In this document: positions 11,101 through 21,940 of the stretch, piece by piece
How the letters are laid out: the number at the start of each line of letters is the position of its first letter
Position numbering within the stretch: position 1 is the first letter of the stretch
NCBI RefSeq assembly: GCF_033115175.1
Contig: NC_084836.1
Location: 67,875,297 to 67,939,296 of the forward strand
DNA length: 64,000 nt
Direction: 5' to 3'
From: Lepus europaeus
Lineage: Eukaryota; Chordata; Mammalia; Lagomorpha; Leporidae
Made by a program: the position numbers and the translations under genes
The notes under the pieces: generated by a model
Told to the model about the DNA's origin: nothing
Database searches by the model: none
The model's input: only the letters and a program-made list of their open reading frames with translations

Positions 11101-12737
11101 AGTGGAAAGAAGTAGCCACTTGCGACACAGTGAATGTTTCTTCCAAATTAGCTGCTGTGCCCTGTGACACCTGGGTTAACTCAGCACACCTTCCCTGGGC
11201 TTATCTGGGAATAGCCTACTGACCCCTACCCCCAAATCCCCATCCCTCTCTTACATTTCTCATTCAATCCCCCTTACCTGTCAGGGAGCAGTGAACTTGT
11301 AGGAGGCTTTATGGGGCAGCCATATAGCTCCTCTTTCCCCTCTGCCCCCCTCAACTCCAGGGATATGGGAAGGCTTGGTATAAAGACCTGACCTTGGAAA
11401 ATGCACTTTCTACCCTCACTGTGCCCTCCTGCTAATTCTTGTTTGATTGGCATTGCCTGGCATTGATTTAGGGGATGGTCCCCAAGGCTTCTCAAAATAG
11501 CCTTGGAATTTCTACAGGTGCACCCACTAGGTTCAGAAACTCATATAAAGGCAGGTGGGGGTGGTGACTTTGAGAAGCTCTGGTTGGCTGACGGCTTCCT
11601 CCTGCTTTGGTTCTCTCCTGAACAGGATGTCAGGGGAATATCCTTCCTCCGTGAGCATCTGTAAGTACCGCGTGCTGTCATCTCCAATGTTTCACCCTGC
11701 ACACTGGCGAGGGCTTAGGCAGAGCTCAGATGAGGGATCTGAAACCAGGGGGGAAACTTGGCACAAAGCCAAATGGCAGCGCCACGGCCACAAACAGGTC
11801 TCCTGGCTCCCTGCCCGGGGTGCTGTCTGTTCCCAGGCAGGAGCGGCCAGGGAAGGCGGCTGCAGCGGGCAGGGCGCCACAGCAGTGGCGGTGCGGCAGG
11901 GAAGTGGTGCGTGGGCCTGCGTGCGGCTAGGGAAGCTGGGAGTGCAGGCTGTGGTCAGACCTGGAGGATTTGAGAATGCGGGGACCCAGACAGAGCTCAA
12001 GCTCACAGATCTGGCTCTCTGGGCGTCTGCTCAGTGGGGACAGAGGGTAAACCAGGCATCCAAGAGAGCTGCTCTCCATGGGTCCCCTGCCAGGATGCGG
12101 GCATTGGAGGTTGGAAGCTTGGCAAAGAGGCCCATATGAAGGGGTTCCAAAGACTTCATGGAGAAGTGGAATTAGAAGTTTATTTGGGGACAAAACATTT
12201 TTGAAATTCCTGGGCAGGTTTTTTTTTTTTTTTCCATACTATGCATTTCCATGAGCTTTTAAAAAACCCTTTATAGAAGGGACAGTGGCTGGGTGACCAG
12301 GAGGACAGGAGGTGTGTGTGTGTAGGTGTCTGGTGCCGGGGGCTAGGCCTGAGAGGGGTGATGGACAAGACCCCATCTCCTTGGGTTTAAACTGAGTGAG
12401 CCAAGGACAGGAACTAGGCGGAGCTGTCTGGAATGTTCCACCAATGGGAGGGGACGGCGTTGATTGGGGGCGTGGCACCCCAGCCCTGCCTGGGTGGGCA
12501 CTGACCCCCGGCTCTCCCTGGGCAGCCATCATCAGTAGCACCAGCGGCAGCAGTGGCTACGGCTTCCGGCCCAGCACGGTCAGCGGGGGCTACGTGGCCA
12601 ACAGCGGCAGCTGCATCTCCGGAGTGTGCAGTGTCCGAGGTGGCGAGGCCAGGAGCCGGGCCGGTGCCAGCGATTACAAGGAGACCCTGGGGAAGGCCTC
12701 CAGCCTGAGCACCCCCTCCAAGAAAGCCAGTCGGTAG
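5158..12737 (+). CDS. KRT71: Keratin, type II, KRT71 (inner root sheath keratin K71), 9 exons
   Basis: Intermediate-filament protein of the hair-follicle inner root sheath; it pairs with type I IRS keratins (KRT25/27/28) in the cytoplasm. Coding exons: 5158-5598, 7973-8187, 8791-8851, 9109-9204, 9521-9685, 9843-9968, 10746-10966, 11626-11660, 12526-12737. All introns are GT-AG, the reading frame is open throughout, and 1572 bp give 523 aa, the length I recall for human K71. The head starts [16 protein letters not shown]. The rod runs from about residue 130 to 442, with the helix-initiation motif [19 protein letters not shown] and the termination motif [15 protein letters not shown]. The tail (443-523) carries [15 protein letters not shown] and ends KKASR, both diagnostic of K71 against K72/K74. 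An in-frame upstream ATG at 5032 precedes the TATA box, so the start at 5158 is used. Rod residues MMRDYQEL differ slightly from the recalled human MLREYQEL. KRT71 variants underlie curly-coat phenotypes in several mammals. Confidence 0.96.
6035..6215 (+). mobile_element. MIR SINE remnant in KRT71 intron 1
   Basis: GAGATCAGACCTGG, then TGGGTGGCTTTAGGAAAGTT and TCTGTGCCTCAGTCTCTTCC, follow the MIR consensus order (core, 'gcaagttac', 'gcctcagtttcctc'). This is an old pan-mammalian SINE. Confidence 0.7.
7281..7572 (+). mobile_element. Old C-repeat copy in KRT71 intron 1
   Basis: Diverged C repeat: CATATCAGAGTGCCTGGGTT, GAGACTTGGATTGAG, then a CTCTCTCT tract and CTTTCAAGTAAATGAA. It matches the older subfamily seen at 4118 and 19371. 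Confidence 0.8.
8630..8665 (+). mobile_element. L2-like 3' remnant in KRT71 intron 2
   Basis: CTCCAGGAGGCCTTCCTTGA followed by CTGACC matches the common L2 3'-end phrase 'ctccaggaagccttcc'. It is a short fragment in intron 2 (8188-8790). Confidence 0.4.
10255..10320 (+). mobile_element. MIR 3' end in KRT71 intron 6
   Basis: CCAAGCATTGTGCTGGGCAT then ACAGTAAGCAAATAATAGTT matches the MIR 3' phrase 'gcctggcacatagtaagcgctcaataaatg'. Confidence 0.55.
12125..12280. mobile_element. Palindromic MITE-like element, copy 2 (KRT71 intron 8)
   Basis: Left end GACTTCATGGAGAAGTGGAA and right end GCATTTCCATGAGCTTTTAA are near reverse complements. The interior has TTTATTTGGGGACAAAACA and a T-tract. It is inside intron 8 (11661-12525) and does not touch the splice sites. 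Confidence 0.5.
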
Positions 12738-13341
12738 AGAAGCCTGCCCTATGCCCCCTCTCACCCCAGGACCCCACCCCCACCCCCCCTACACACACTG
12801 GTTCCCTTGCTATGTTCTCCCCAGCTCACTGTCTCTCCCACTGCCACCTTGCTGGTCTTGCTCTTGGCCTCTGGGCACTAGCCTTGGCCGACCCACTTCC
12901 CCTGCCATGTCTTCTGAGCCTGGACGGCACTGGGCAGGCACGCCTGGTGTTATTGACCCCTGCACCCCACAAATCTTCCCCTCCTGCCCACAGTGCCAGG
13001 TCAGGCCCTGTCTCCTTGGCTTTCTCCTCTTCTAACCAGCCTCTGGCTCAGTCCTAACCCCTCTGCCCAGCTCCCTGGGTGGGTCTCAGCCTGGCCCCAC
13101 CCCCACACATGCTGGAGGCGTGGTCTTAGCTCCTGCCTGCACCAGGAGCTGGCTGTGTGTTCAAGAGAAGGAGGACTGAAGGACAAACAACCAAGAGTGG
13201 GCCCCGGCTCAGCCTCGTGGCTCTTTGTGAGTGGGACCAAGCGCAACTCAGCCTCTCTCTCCTCGCGCTCCAGGACCTGGGGGCAGAGCAGAGGAGGCAT
13301 CGCCACTTCCCCCCCATCCTGACTCTCCCTGTTGCATCTTC

Positions 13342-13347
13342 AATAAA
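13342..13347 (+). terminator. KRT71: KRT71 polyadenylation signal
   Basis: AATAAA sits about 605 bp after the stop codon, followed within about 25 bp by GATGGCTGGCTC. It is the first canonical signal after the stop and gives a 3' UTR of roughly 620-630 nt. Confidence 0.85.
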
Positions 13348-13379
13348 CAGCACGATCTGATGGCTGGCTCTCGGAGTTT

Positions 13380-13530
13380 TCAAAGACACACACGGACACA
13401 GTGCAGCTGCTCGCGAGCACATAGCACGCGCACGGGGACACCTGTGCACACACCAACATGCGTGCACAAATACACACATGCAAACATGCACACACTGGCG
13501 TGCAAAGGCACATGCACACATAAGTACCCC
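13380..13530. repeat. CA-rich alternating purine-pyrimidine simple repeat
   Basis: Imperfect ACACACA/GTGCACA text just downstream of the KRT71 poly(A) site. The strong R-Y alternation has Z-DNA potential. Confidence 0.6.
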
Positions 13531-14208
13531 GCTGGGTGTTGCCCAGGCGGTTCTGTGTCTGGTTTAACTTTCCCCACAGAGCAGAGGCAGAATAAAGACC
13601 AGGAACACGCCCACAGCACAGGTGCAGGAGCACACGTGGGGGTGCAGGTGGATGCAGCGTGGAGCTGTGCCGGGCTGACGATGAGGACGAGTGAGAATAG
13701 AGAAGGAATGGGGTGCACGCAGCCTACTCAGCGCTCTCAAGAGATGCGTGAGCTGTATCCTGAGAGAGAAGTGGCCATTCCCTGACGGGGACGCTGGCCT
13801 CTTTCCAGGACTGCCTCTCCCCCTGCAGGAGCTGGGCGTCGGCACTTATCCTGCCCCCTCCTCACTGCTCAGAGGCCTGGGCTCTGGAGGGGGAGCCAGG
13901 AGGGGAGGAGCCAGTGGGAGCCTCGCTCTGGGCCCCTCTGCTGGAAGGTGACATGGGCAGCAAGTTCCTGGAGCCCGAGGCCACTGTGCAGTGAATTGGG
14001 GACCCAGCCTGTGAATTTCAGTGGCTCTCTGCTCCAGACACACCCCTGTGGACCCCATGGAGCCACCGTCTTGATGCCAGTCCTGCCCTGGGTGGGGGGA
14101 GACAATGGGCACATCCCCCACCCAGCTCTGAGGCTACAGAGGGGAGGTGGTGGAAGAGGGGCAGGGCGTTTGCTGGGGGTGGGGAGGATGGATGGAAGCC
14201 AAAGTCTT
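13531..14208. other. Intergenic, no gene seen
   Basis: GC-rich unique sequence 3' of KRT71, with no recognised exons or repeats. Confidence 0.3.
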
Positions 14209-14541
14209 CTTTTTAAAGATTTATTTGGAAGTCAGAGTTTCAGAGAGAGGTAGAGCCAGAGAGTTAGGTCTTCCATCCACTGGTTCACTCCTCAGATGAC
14301 CACAATGGCCGTCGCTGAGCTGATCTGAGCCAGGAACCAAGAGCCAGGAGACAGAAGCTTCTTCTGGGTCTGCCATGCAGGTGCAGGGGCCCAAGGACTT
14401 GGGCCATCTTCTGCTGCTTTCCCAGGCCATAGCAGAGAGCTGGATTGGAAGCAGAGCAGCTGGGACTTGAACTGGCTCCTATATGGGATGCTGGCACTGC
14501 AGGCTATGGCTTTAACCCTTTGCGCCACAGCACTAGCCCCA
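14209..14541 (-). mobile_element. CSINE, full length, minus strand
   Basis: Reverse-complement C repeat from TTTTTAAAGATTTATTTGG to CGCCACAGCACTAGCC. The flanks AGCCAAAGTCTT and AGCCCAAGTCTT form an imperfect TSD. Confidence 0.93.
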
Positions 14542-14929
14542 AGAAGCCCAAGTCTTTATGGTTAGCAGGCACCAATCCTTTCGCAGAGCAGCCACCCTAA
14601 TGGCAGGGTTTGGGGACAGGCCAGAGCTTGTAGAAGAGCAGGGGTTCAGGCACACTGGGGCGAGAAGAGGAACTGAAATGGAAAGGGAGGGCTTGCAGGA
14701 GGGGCTGGATGGACAGAGTTGGCACTCTGAGTCCTCCAAGTAGCACCCGGGCCTGGGGCAAGGCCATGGAGCCAGGCTCAGACCCCAGCCGCCTGGGAGG
14801 TAACACAGAGCTTCCTGCTTGCCCTCAACTGGAGGTCAATGGCACCATGTAGCAGGTGCAGGTGAAGGAGAGAGAGAGAAAGAGCAGACGGAGGCAACAA
14901 GTTTGCTTCCTTGGCTGACAAGTGTGGCC

Positions 14930-15085
14930 TGCATGCATGTATGTGTGTAAGCACGTAAATGCATGTGTGCACACACATGCACATACGAACATGTGTGCAC
15001 ATATATGTTTCTGCGTATGTGCGCGTGTCTGTGTGCACATGCATGTGTGAGTGTGTGAATGTGTGCACGTGTGCGTGTTTCTAGT
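14930..15085. repeat. TG-rich alternating simple repeat
   Basis: Imperfect (TG/CA)n with many GTGTGCACA units, a Z-DNA-prone tract. Confidence 0.65.
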
Positions 15086-17245
15086 ACATGGCACAGACAT
15101 TGCCATCTCCTCCATGACGGCCCCACACATGGCTGCAGCCTCTGCTCCCTGAAGTGGCACACCCGAAACATCTTTGTAATCAGGAGAGCGGGTACAGGGC
15201 TCTGGCTGCAGCCCCAAGGTTGTCCTTGGCAGTGCTGTCCCCTGCCTGCTCCACCCCACACGGGATGAGTGTGGAAGACGCCTCCCTGGTGTCCTGGTGG
15301 GTGGTGGCCTCTGTCCAGCCCAGCAGGAGTTGCTCTCTTTATGTCACACTGGAGGACCTATGGCCAGAGAGGGGCAGGGGTTCTGTCTAAAGCCCCAGCA
15401 GAGCCCAGCCTGGGCCCCTTGTCCTTGAGCTCTTCCCTATACCCCCTGCTAGGACAGCACTGGACTCCCCCAGTCGTATGGGGCCAGGCCTTCCAACAGC
15501 TATATCAGCATAGTCTGTGGCCCCCTGCAGCAGAGGTGGGGGTCAGCATCCCTGCAGACACCCGGGGCAGGGAGGGTAGGGGCTAGGTCCACACCGTAGC
15601 AGGGGTGAGGCCTGGCCCTTCCTCCCCTCCCAGGCGTGGAGGGGCCATCAGCAGGAAAGCAGAACTGGGGCCATGATGGCGGGGCTGCTTGGGACTTGGG
15701 TTTATACCCGAGCCCGTCCTGGTGGCTCTCTGGAGGACACGGGGATTTGGGTGCCCTGAAACCACGCGTGGCCTGGTTTTCCCGGGGTTGCTGAAGCTCA
15801 CGTTCCACTCCCAATGGCAGAGGAGCCTCGGTCAGGGTGTGTGATAGAGGCTGAGGCAGAAGGCATAGCCGTGTGCCAGGCGATGGTGTGGGGGCGGGGC
15901 CTGCGGCAGCAGGTGAAGAACAAGGAAGGAACAGATTGCAGGTGCACAGAGCGCTGGGAGGGCTGTGGGAGCGCCTATCTGCCTGTCCCGCTGTGCTGCC
16001 TCCCTCACCCCCCAGCTGCGCTCTGCGCGGCCAGACAGACGTGGGAGAAACAGAGAGCAGAGCTCTCCCGCCACGTTCCGGGAGCTTCTGTTTCCCCCAG
16101 GAGTGGGGGATGTGGCTGGAAGACTTGCAGGAGCTGATGGCAGAGTGGAAGCCTCAGGGTGTCCCAGGGGAACACAGCTGCCCAGTCAGGGTCAGGGTCG
16201 GGTCATTGTGAGCAGGTTCCTGCAGCAGGAGGGGGCTTCCTGGGGGCCCCCCGACACCTCCCCGCCCAGTCACCAACACAGCAGAGAGAAAGGGGAATGA
16301 CAGGGAGAAGGCAGGGCGTCTTCCCGGGCTGGAGACACAGGCGGGTCAGGCACGACAGGGCTGGGGCCCGCGCGCAAGGGCAGGGCCTGGAGACACCCAC
16401 AAAGGGAGGAGGGGGCGTGGCTGCCACCATAGTGGAAAAGGAGCTTTGAGGAGTTCTGGGGGTCTGCAGCTGGGAGTGGCCCTGGGACATTGAGCCGTGG
16501 GTCACGCCGGCCATGGACAAGGGAAGCGGGCAGCCTCGGCTCACCTCTGGAGGGGGCGGGGAGAGCAGAAGGGGGTCCCTTGAGGCACTAGGGGTCAGGC
16601 CGAGGTAGCCGGAGGCCCCCTGCATTGGCTGCTGGCCACTCTCTGTCCTCCTGTGGGAGGCCTCACCCACAGCCCGTCCTTGCACGCCAGGCCCAAAGCC
16701 CAAGGCCGGGCGGATGGAAAGTGAGGCTCACGGAATAGCTCCCACGGCCCAGGTGCTGGAGGCCGGGCTCGGCACCTGCCCTCGCTGGGGTGTGTTCCCA
16801 GGACAGAGGTGCCACAGAGCCAGGCTTTGGTGAGGTCTGTCTCTGCTGGGCCCACGCTCGCACGGCGGCTCCTCCCTGCCTCGCGGCTGGGGAGCACCTG
16901 CTGCTGCCCACCCATCCTCCCTGCCCATTTTCAGCTGGAACTTCTGGAACATTCTGTGAGCCAGAGCCTGGTGTCTCTGGGTCCCAGGCACTGGGCTGGG
17001 CCTCCTGTTCCCTGGCTTCCTTGTCACCAGCTGCTGGGGGAAGCTGCAGCCCTGTGTCAACTCTAAGTCACAGCACCAGGTCCCATTAGTGGCGGGGGGC
17101 ACCAGGACAGTGGCGAGGCTGGCTCAACCGTCTCTTCTCTTGAAACCCTGAGGCAGAGGTAGAGGCAGGAGGGGTCGGAGGGAGGGAGAGAGGCTTGGGG
17201 AGGAGGTGGGGTCAGTGTGGAGGGCAGCGGCTGTGGGGTGGGTAG
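15086..17245. other. Intergenic, no gene seen
   Basis: GC-rich unique sequence of about 2.1 kb. Several open frames are present on both strands, but none carries a recognisable domain or splice structure. Confidence 0.3.
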
Positions 17246-17247
17246 GT

Positions 17248-17560
17248 GTATTACTCAGTGTCCCACAGAGGGACAAAACCAATGGGATATGCACACAGGT
17301 ACAAGGAAGCGACACACGAGGGTCACTGGCTCATGATAGCAGATGGTGAGGCTTAAAACAGACGGCTGGCAGGCTGGAGACCCTCGGATGCAGGAAGCAG
17401 GGCTCAGCCCAAGCCTAATCCCAAGGAGAGCCCAGGGTGTCCCTCCCAGTTCAAGGTTGACAGCCCGAGGAGCCAGGCGGGGGACACCCAAGGCGGCGGC
17501 GGCAGCTGGGGGGTGGCATGTCCCAGCTCTCATGGTTGGGGGACCAATTTCTCTCTCCAG
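17248..17560. repeat. Possible old interspersed repeat, family not assigned
   Basis: GGGACAAAACCAATGGGATA and GGCTGGCAGGCTGGAGACCC echo a common mammalian interspersed repeat. I could not place the family. Confidence 0.25.
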
Positions 17561-17744
17561 GCCCCCAGTGGACTCTCGGCTCCTCCCATGCGGCTGAGTT
17601 TGGCTCCTCCCACCAAGTGGTCTCATTTGGAAACAGTTTCCCATCGCCTTGGTCTCTTTTGCGCAATCAGCGGACTCTGTCTCGCCACCTCCATGGGGTT
17701 CACTCTTCATTTATTTATTTACTTTTTTTGTATGTTTCAAACAA

Positions 17745-17828
17745 TATAAATTTGTTTTCCATCACCAGCGACACATTTCCCATTTATACATGCTAATGAT
17801 GGGCCAATGAACACTAAGGAGTTTAAAA
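17745..17828 (-). mobile_element. Old L1 3'-end remnant, part 1 (minus strand)
   Basis: AT-rich text (CAATATAAATTTGTTTTCC) that appears to belong with the L1-like segment after the C repeat at 17838-18150. Confidence 0.35.
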
Positions 17829-17837
17829 GCACATGCT

Positions 17838-18150
17838 GGGGCCGGCACTGTGGGGTAGTGGGTAAAGCCTCCACCTGCAGTGCCAGCACCCCACATGAGC
17901 ACTGGTTCGAGTCCCAGCTGCTCCACTTCCAATCCAGCTCTCTGCTATGGCCTGTGAAGGCAGTAGAAGATGGCCCAAGTCCTTGGGCCCCTGCACCAGC
18001 ATGGGAGACCTGGAAGAAGCTCCTGGCTCCTGGCTTCGGATTGATGCAGCTCTGACCATTGCGGCCAACTGGGGAGTGAACCAGAGGATGGAAGACCCCC
18101 CCCCCCATAACTCTGACTTTCAAATAAATAAATAAATATTTTTTAAAAAG
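17838..18150 (+). mobile_element. CSINE, full length, with TSD
   Basis: It starts GGGGCCGGCACTGTGGGG and ends AAATAAATAAATATTTTTTA. A perfect 9-bp TSD, GCACATGCT, occurs at 17829-17837 and 18151-18159. The copy sits inside the older L1 remnant. Confidence 0.95.
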
Positions 18151-18159
18151 GCACATGCT

Positions 18160-18350
18160 GCAAACTTTATTATGCTATCTATAATTAGATAAATGCTTCA
18201 CATCAACATAGAAACATTATTAGTTATCTAATTTTTTTTCAAGTTTGCTCATACACATTAAGCTTCTTTGAGCCCTGTGTGTTAGCAACCACAAATCAGA
18301 GGGAACATGCTATTTGTCTTTTTGGGGTCTGGCTTATTTCACTTGAGGAG
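18160..18350 (-). mobile_element. Old L1 3'-end remnant, part 2 (minus strand)
   Basis: ATGCTATTTGTCTTTTTGGG then GTCTGGCTTATTTCACTT is the antisense of the L1M 3' phrase 'aagtgaaataagccagac'. It is split from its partner by the C repeat. Confidence 0.5.
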
Positions 18351-19370
18351 GGAGGAGCTGGTGCAGGCTGGGCTCTGCAGAAGCTTCTAGATGAAACCCA
18401 AGAGCGGCAAGAAAGATCTAGAGAAGCAGGGGGGAGATGGCCCCTCCTGGGGAGCGGGTCCCCCTCTTCCTCACTGTCTTTCTTCAAGCTCCCCGGGCAG
18501 AGACTTCTTCCCTTTCCCTGAGGGATCTCCTGAGTCCTTGGGGCTCACATCCTGGCCGCTTGCACCTGCCTGCACGCTTCCAGCTACACGGGACCTCACA
18601 GCCCCGCCAACTCACCGCCCAGCCTTGAGCACTCTCTCCTTTGGCTCCCCCAGCTCGGGCCTTCCCAGGGCAGGGGACCCTACGGAGTCCCAGCAGCCTG
18701 ACCCCAGTGGGTCAGTTCTCAAGACACCAGCCCTTGGAGGGATGCTCTCCCCAAGTTCAAGTTTCCGCCTGTTTCTTGTCTGCTCCATTCCAACGTGGAC
18801 CCTGGCTGGGACTGGTGGGAGGGGGCCACCAGGCCGGCAATGACCGGAAGTGAAGCCAAGGACATACGACAGGCATTCCAGGGGTGCACATAACCTAGAG
18901 ACTTGGCTGGGGGTGTGCCCTCCATTTGAGTGCTTTTAGAATCCAGCCAAGTCAAAGGGGGAGGGGGGAAAAAAAATCTTCTGGTTGCCATGGAAACCCT
19001 GAGACAAATACACACGGTGGGTGACTCATACCCTCCACAGGCCCTGGGGTGGACAGGGCGAGGGTGGGTGGTGGGGAGATTCCTGTCCGACTTCTTCTTC
19101 CCAGCAGACAAAGCGAGCAGCAGGGAAGGGGCCCCGTGCAGGCTGAGGCAGGTTGGGAAGACAAGGTTGGTGGAGGTGTTGCACCTTTCGAAGCCAGAGA
19201 GCCTGCATGTCCGGGGCAGACAGGTCCAGCCCAGCCCTGGTGCTCCCTGGGTGGCCAGGGGGTAATGGAGAGCCAGCTTCCTGGCTCGGTGGGAGGCAGC
19301 AGGACCACCGCCCTTGGGGGTCCTTTATGGCCTCTGAGGAAAGAGATGCTCTCTGAAAAAGTTCCGTCGT
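18351..19370. other. Intergenic, no gene seen
   Basis: Unique GC-rich sequence with no recognised exon. Confidence 0.3.
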
Positions 19371-19690
19371 TGGGGTGGGCGTTTGGCACAGGGGTTAAGA
19401 CGCCGCTGGGGACACCTGCATCCCATGTCAGAGTGCCCGGGTTCGAGTCCCAGCTCCACTTATGATTCCAGCTTTGTGCACCCCGGGAGGCAGCAGGTGA
19501 TGGCTCAAGGACCTGAGTCCCTGCCACCCATGTGGGAGAACCGGATTCAGATCCCGGCTCCTGACTTCAGCCTGGTCCTTTCCAAACCATTGCTGGCGTT
19601 TGAGAACTGAGCTGGGGGGTAGACGATCTCTGTCTCTGTCTCTCTCCATGTGTCAAATGGATCAAAATAAAGAAAAATGGAGAAAAGAAA
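19371..19690 (+). mobile_element. C repeat, older subfamily
   Basis: GGGTGGGCGTTTGGCACAGG start, GGGTTCGAGTCCCAGCTCCA B-box region and a TCAAAATAAAG tail. It lacks the typical 'ctatggcctggg' middle of younger copies. Confidence 0.85.
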
Positions 19691-19829
19691 AAATCCACTC
19701 CTTTACACACAATAGAAAATCATTCACAGGGAGAAAATTACCCGCAGGTGGAGGAAGCACGAGAAACATGACAGGGGGCTGCGTGGGGCGTGACGCCGTC
19801 AGGGAGGGCGCTGGGGAGGGTGCTAGGCT

Positions 19830-19965
19830 CTGGCCCCAGGTTAGGCAGGGCTGTGACCTTCGGCAGGTTCACTACCCGCACCTGCTCCCTTGTCTGCAAG
19901 AGCGAGGCTAGTAAGGCTATCAACCGCGGTGGGAACAAGGGCAGTGGTAACAATCGCTGGCTCCA
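19830..19965 (+). mobile_element. MIR-like SINE remnant
   Basis: GCTGTGACCTTCGGCAGGTT followed by CTGCTCCCTTGTCTGCAAGA follows the MIR order 'gtgaccttgggcaagtt...cctcatctgtaaaa'. Confidence 0.5.
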
Positions 19966-20874
19966 CGCGCCGCTGTGGTCGAGATATGAAGTGGCAGGCT
20001 CACATAAGAGCCCAGCCAATGTCAGCTGTTACAGCTGTTACCTACACTGGGAGCTACCCAGGAAATGGTGAGTAATTTTTAGGGGTTGGCTGGGGTGGGG
20101 GAGGGTGGGGGGTGTCCTGGGGATCTAGGGATCAGCTTCCAAGCGGCGAGGATGCTCATCTCCTATCCTCAGCACACGGTGTATTTTAGTCCATGTCTCT
20201 GAGGCTCAGACCCCATAACTGGCACTCCCGCTCGTACCTCTCCCTGAATCCCACCTCGTGGACTCTGCTAATGTGCTCATGCTGCTGAGTCCTTGGCTCT
20301 GTCCTCCAGGGAGCTGGGAAAGGCTGGCAGGCTGGCCAGCGACCAAATTGCCCCTGGCATCTCCGAGGGCCGGGTGTGCCAGCAGCTGCGGCCAACACAC
20401 AGGAGCAGGCAGGCCGGGCTGGGGCCACGCGCCAGCTCGGGAACTACACAAGAGCTCCACGGCCCTGTAATTGGCCATCCAGGGTGGGTGTCTAGAAACT
20501 TGGAAGGGAGCCAGGGCGGGCGAGAGAAGGCATCTGAGGGAGCAGAGGGGCAGGAGAGGCCGAGGGACCCCTGGTCCTCGCCCCGCAGTCCCTGCAGATC
20601 CGGAGGGAGAAGGAGGGGGAAGCCCATCTGCTGGTACCACATAGGGCTGAGAGGGAGCGGGAGGGTGACACGTGGTGTGCTGAGGGTCTGAACCAGCTGA
20701 CTTGAGAGGCACGTGCAAACAGATGGCCTTAGGGTGGCGTGAAGATGATAAGTGTTCAAGAGAAATCATGCTTTGAATTCTGCCTTTTGTCCTTTCCCCA
20801 GGAGGTAAGGTCCGGGAGCTCTGGTCAGCCGGGCAACTACAAGGGCCAACAACCCCCCATCTGGGGTGCCCTGT
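19966..20874. other. Intergenic, no gene seen
   Basis: Unique sequence between a MIR remnant and the X-box minisatellite. A long minus-strand open frame across it has no recognisable domain. Confidence 0.3.
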
Positions 20875-21060
20875 ATTGCTAAACAACCCTGGCCCACCTT
20901 GCCCTGTGTTGCTAGACAACCCTCCAGCCCATGGTGTGGTATGTTGCTAGGCAACCCCCAGCCCACTTGTGTACTGTGTTGCTAAACAACCCCCAGCCCA
21001 TGGTGTGGTATGTTGCTAGGCAACCCCCAGCCCACGGTGTGCTGTGTTACTAGGCCAGGT
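20875..21060. repeat. 34-35 bp minisatellite with RFX/X-box-like palindromes
   Basis: About five tandem units, each beginning TTGCTA(G/A)(G/A)CAACCC (near 20877, 20909, 20944, 20979 and 21013), plus a partial unit at 21047. The first unit is the most diverged. Two units contain GTTGCTAGGCAAC, a 13-bp near-palindrome equal to a good RFX/X-box site; the others carry GTTGCTAAACAAC or GTTGCTAGACAAC. Confidence 0.85.
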
Positions 21061-21149
21061 GCTGAGTGTCAGGTGGACTCGATGCATTTCAATAATCTCA
21101 ATTGCTGATGCATGTGTTGAGTGTTATCCCATGGTGCCCAGGCAGAAGA

Positions 21150-21337
21150 CCATGTGTATAATACACACACATATATATTTTTACTTATGTACATAAGTGA
21201 ATTATAAGTCTTATTAATACATTGGCTATATAGTCCATAATTTACAAACAGTAAATCTGTAATACTCTACTATAAACTCTAGAAAGCAAAATGATTCTCA
21301 CAAAATGTTTTCAAATGTTTTTGCCAAACTCTTTTTA
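21150..21337. other. AT-rich intergenic stretch
   Basis: AT-rich, with ACACACATATATATTTTT near 21163. No element could be named. Confidence 0.3.
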
Positions 21338-21352
21338 AAATGTTTAGTTCTT

Positions 21353-21715
21353 CGGCCGGCGCCGTGGCTCAACAGGCTAATCCTCCGCCTTGTGGCACCG
21401 GCACACCGGGTTCTAGTCCCTGTCGGGGCGCCGGATTCTGTCCCGGCTGCTCCTCTTTCAGTTCAGCTCTCTGCTATGGCCCGGGAGTGCAGTGGAGGAT
21501 GGCCCAAGTCCTTGGGCCCTGCACCCGCATGGGAGACCAGGAGAAGCACCTGGCTCCTGCCTTCGGATCAGCGTGGTGCACCGGCCGCAGCACGCTGGCA
21601 GAAGTGGCCATTGGGGGGTGAACCAACGGCAAAGGAAGACCTTTCTCTCTGTCTCTCTCTCTCTCTCACTATCCACTCTGCCTGTAAAAATAAAAAAATT
21701 TAAAAAAATAAAAAT
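21353..21715 (+). mobile_element. CSINE, variant subfamily, with 15-bp TSD
   Basis: It starts CGGCCGGCGCCGTGGCTCAA and carries the GGGGCGCCGGATTCTGTCCC insert typical of a distinct C subfamily, also seen at 58925. A perfect TSD, AAATGTTTAGTTCTT, occurs at 21338-21352 and 21716-21730. Confidence 0.96.
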
Positions 21716-21730
21716 AAATGTTTAGTTCTT

Positions 21731-21940
21731 TACTTGCTTGATAGATATAGGGACAGAGAGAAAAGAAAAGGCCGACTCACTCCCCCAAATGGCCACAACA
21801 GCCACGTCTGAGCCAGCCCCAAACCAGGAGCCAGGAGCTCCATCTGGACCTCTGGCGTGGGGGCAGGGGCCCAAACGCTGGGCCATCTTCTGCTACCTGC
21901 TCAGGCACACTAGCAGGGAGCTGGGTCCGAAGTGGAACAG
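21731..21940 (-). mobile_element. Old C-repeat fragment, minus strand
   Basis: TGGCCACAACAGCCACGTCT, AACCAGGAGCCAGGAGCTCC and CTAGCAGGGAGCTGGGTCCG show a diverged reverse C repeat cut short where a newer + strand copy begins. Confidence 0.8.

Noticed and set aside
17248-17560. Named interspersed element from GGGACAAAACCAATGGGATA
   Set aside because: The phrase is familiar, but I could not assign a family, so it is left as an unassigned low-confidence repeat.
20206-20919. Minus-strand open frame of 237 aa
   Set aside because: Pro/Ser-rich composition with no family resemblance; overlaps the start of a minisatellite.
20875-21060. CRISPR-like direct repeats
   Set aside because: Units abut each other with no unique spacers, and the genome is mammalian; it is a minisatellite.
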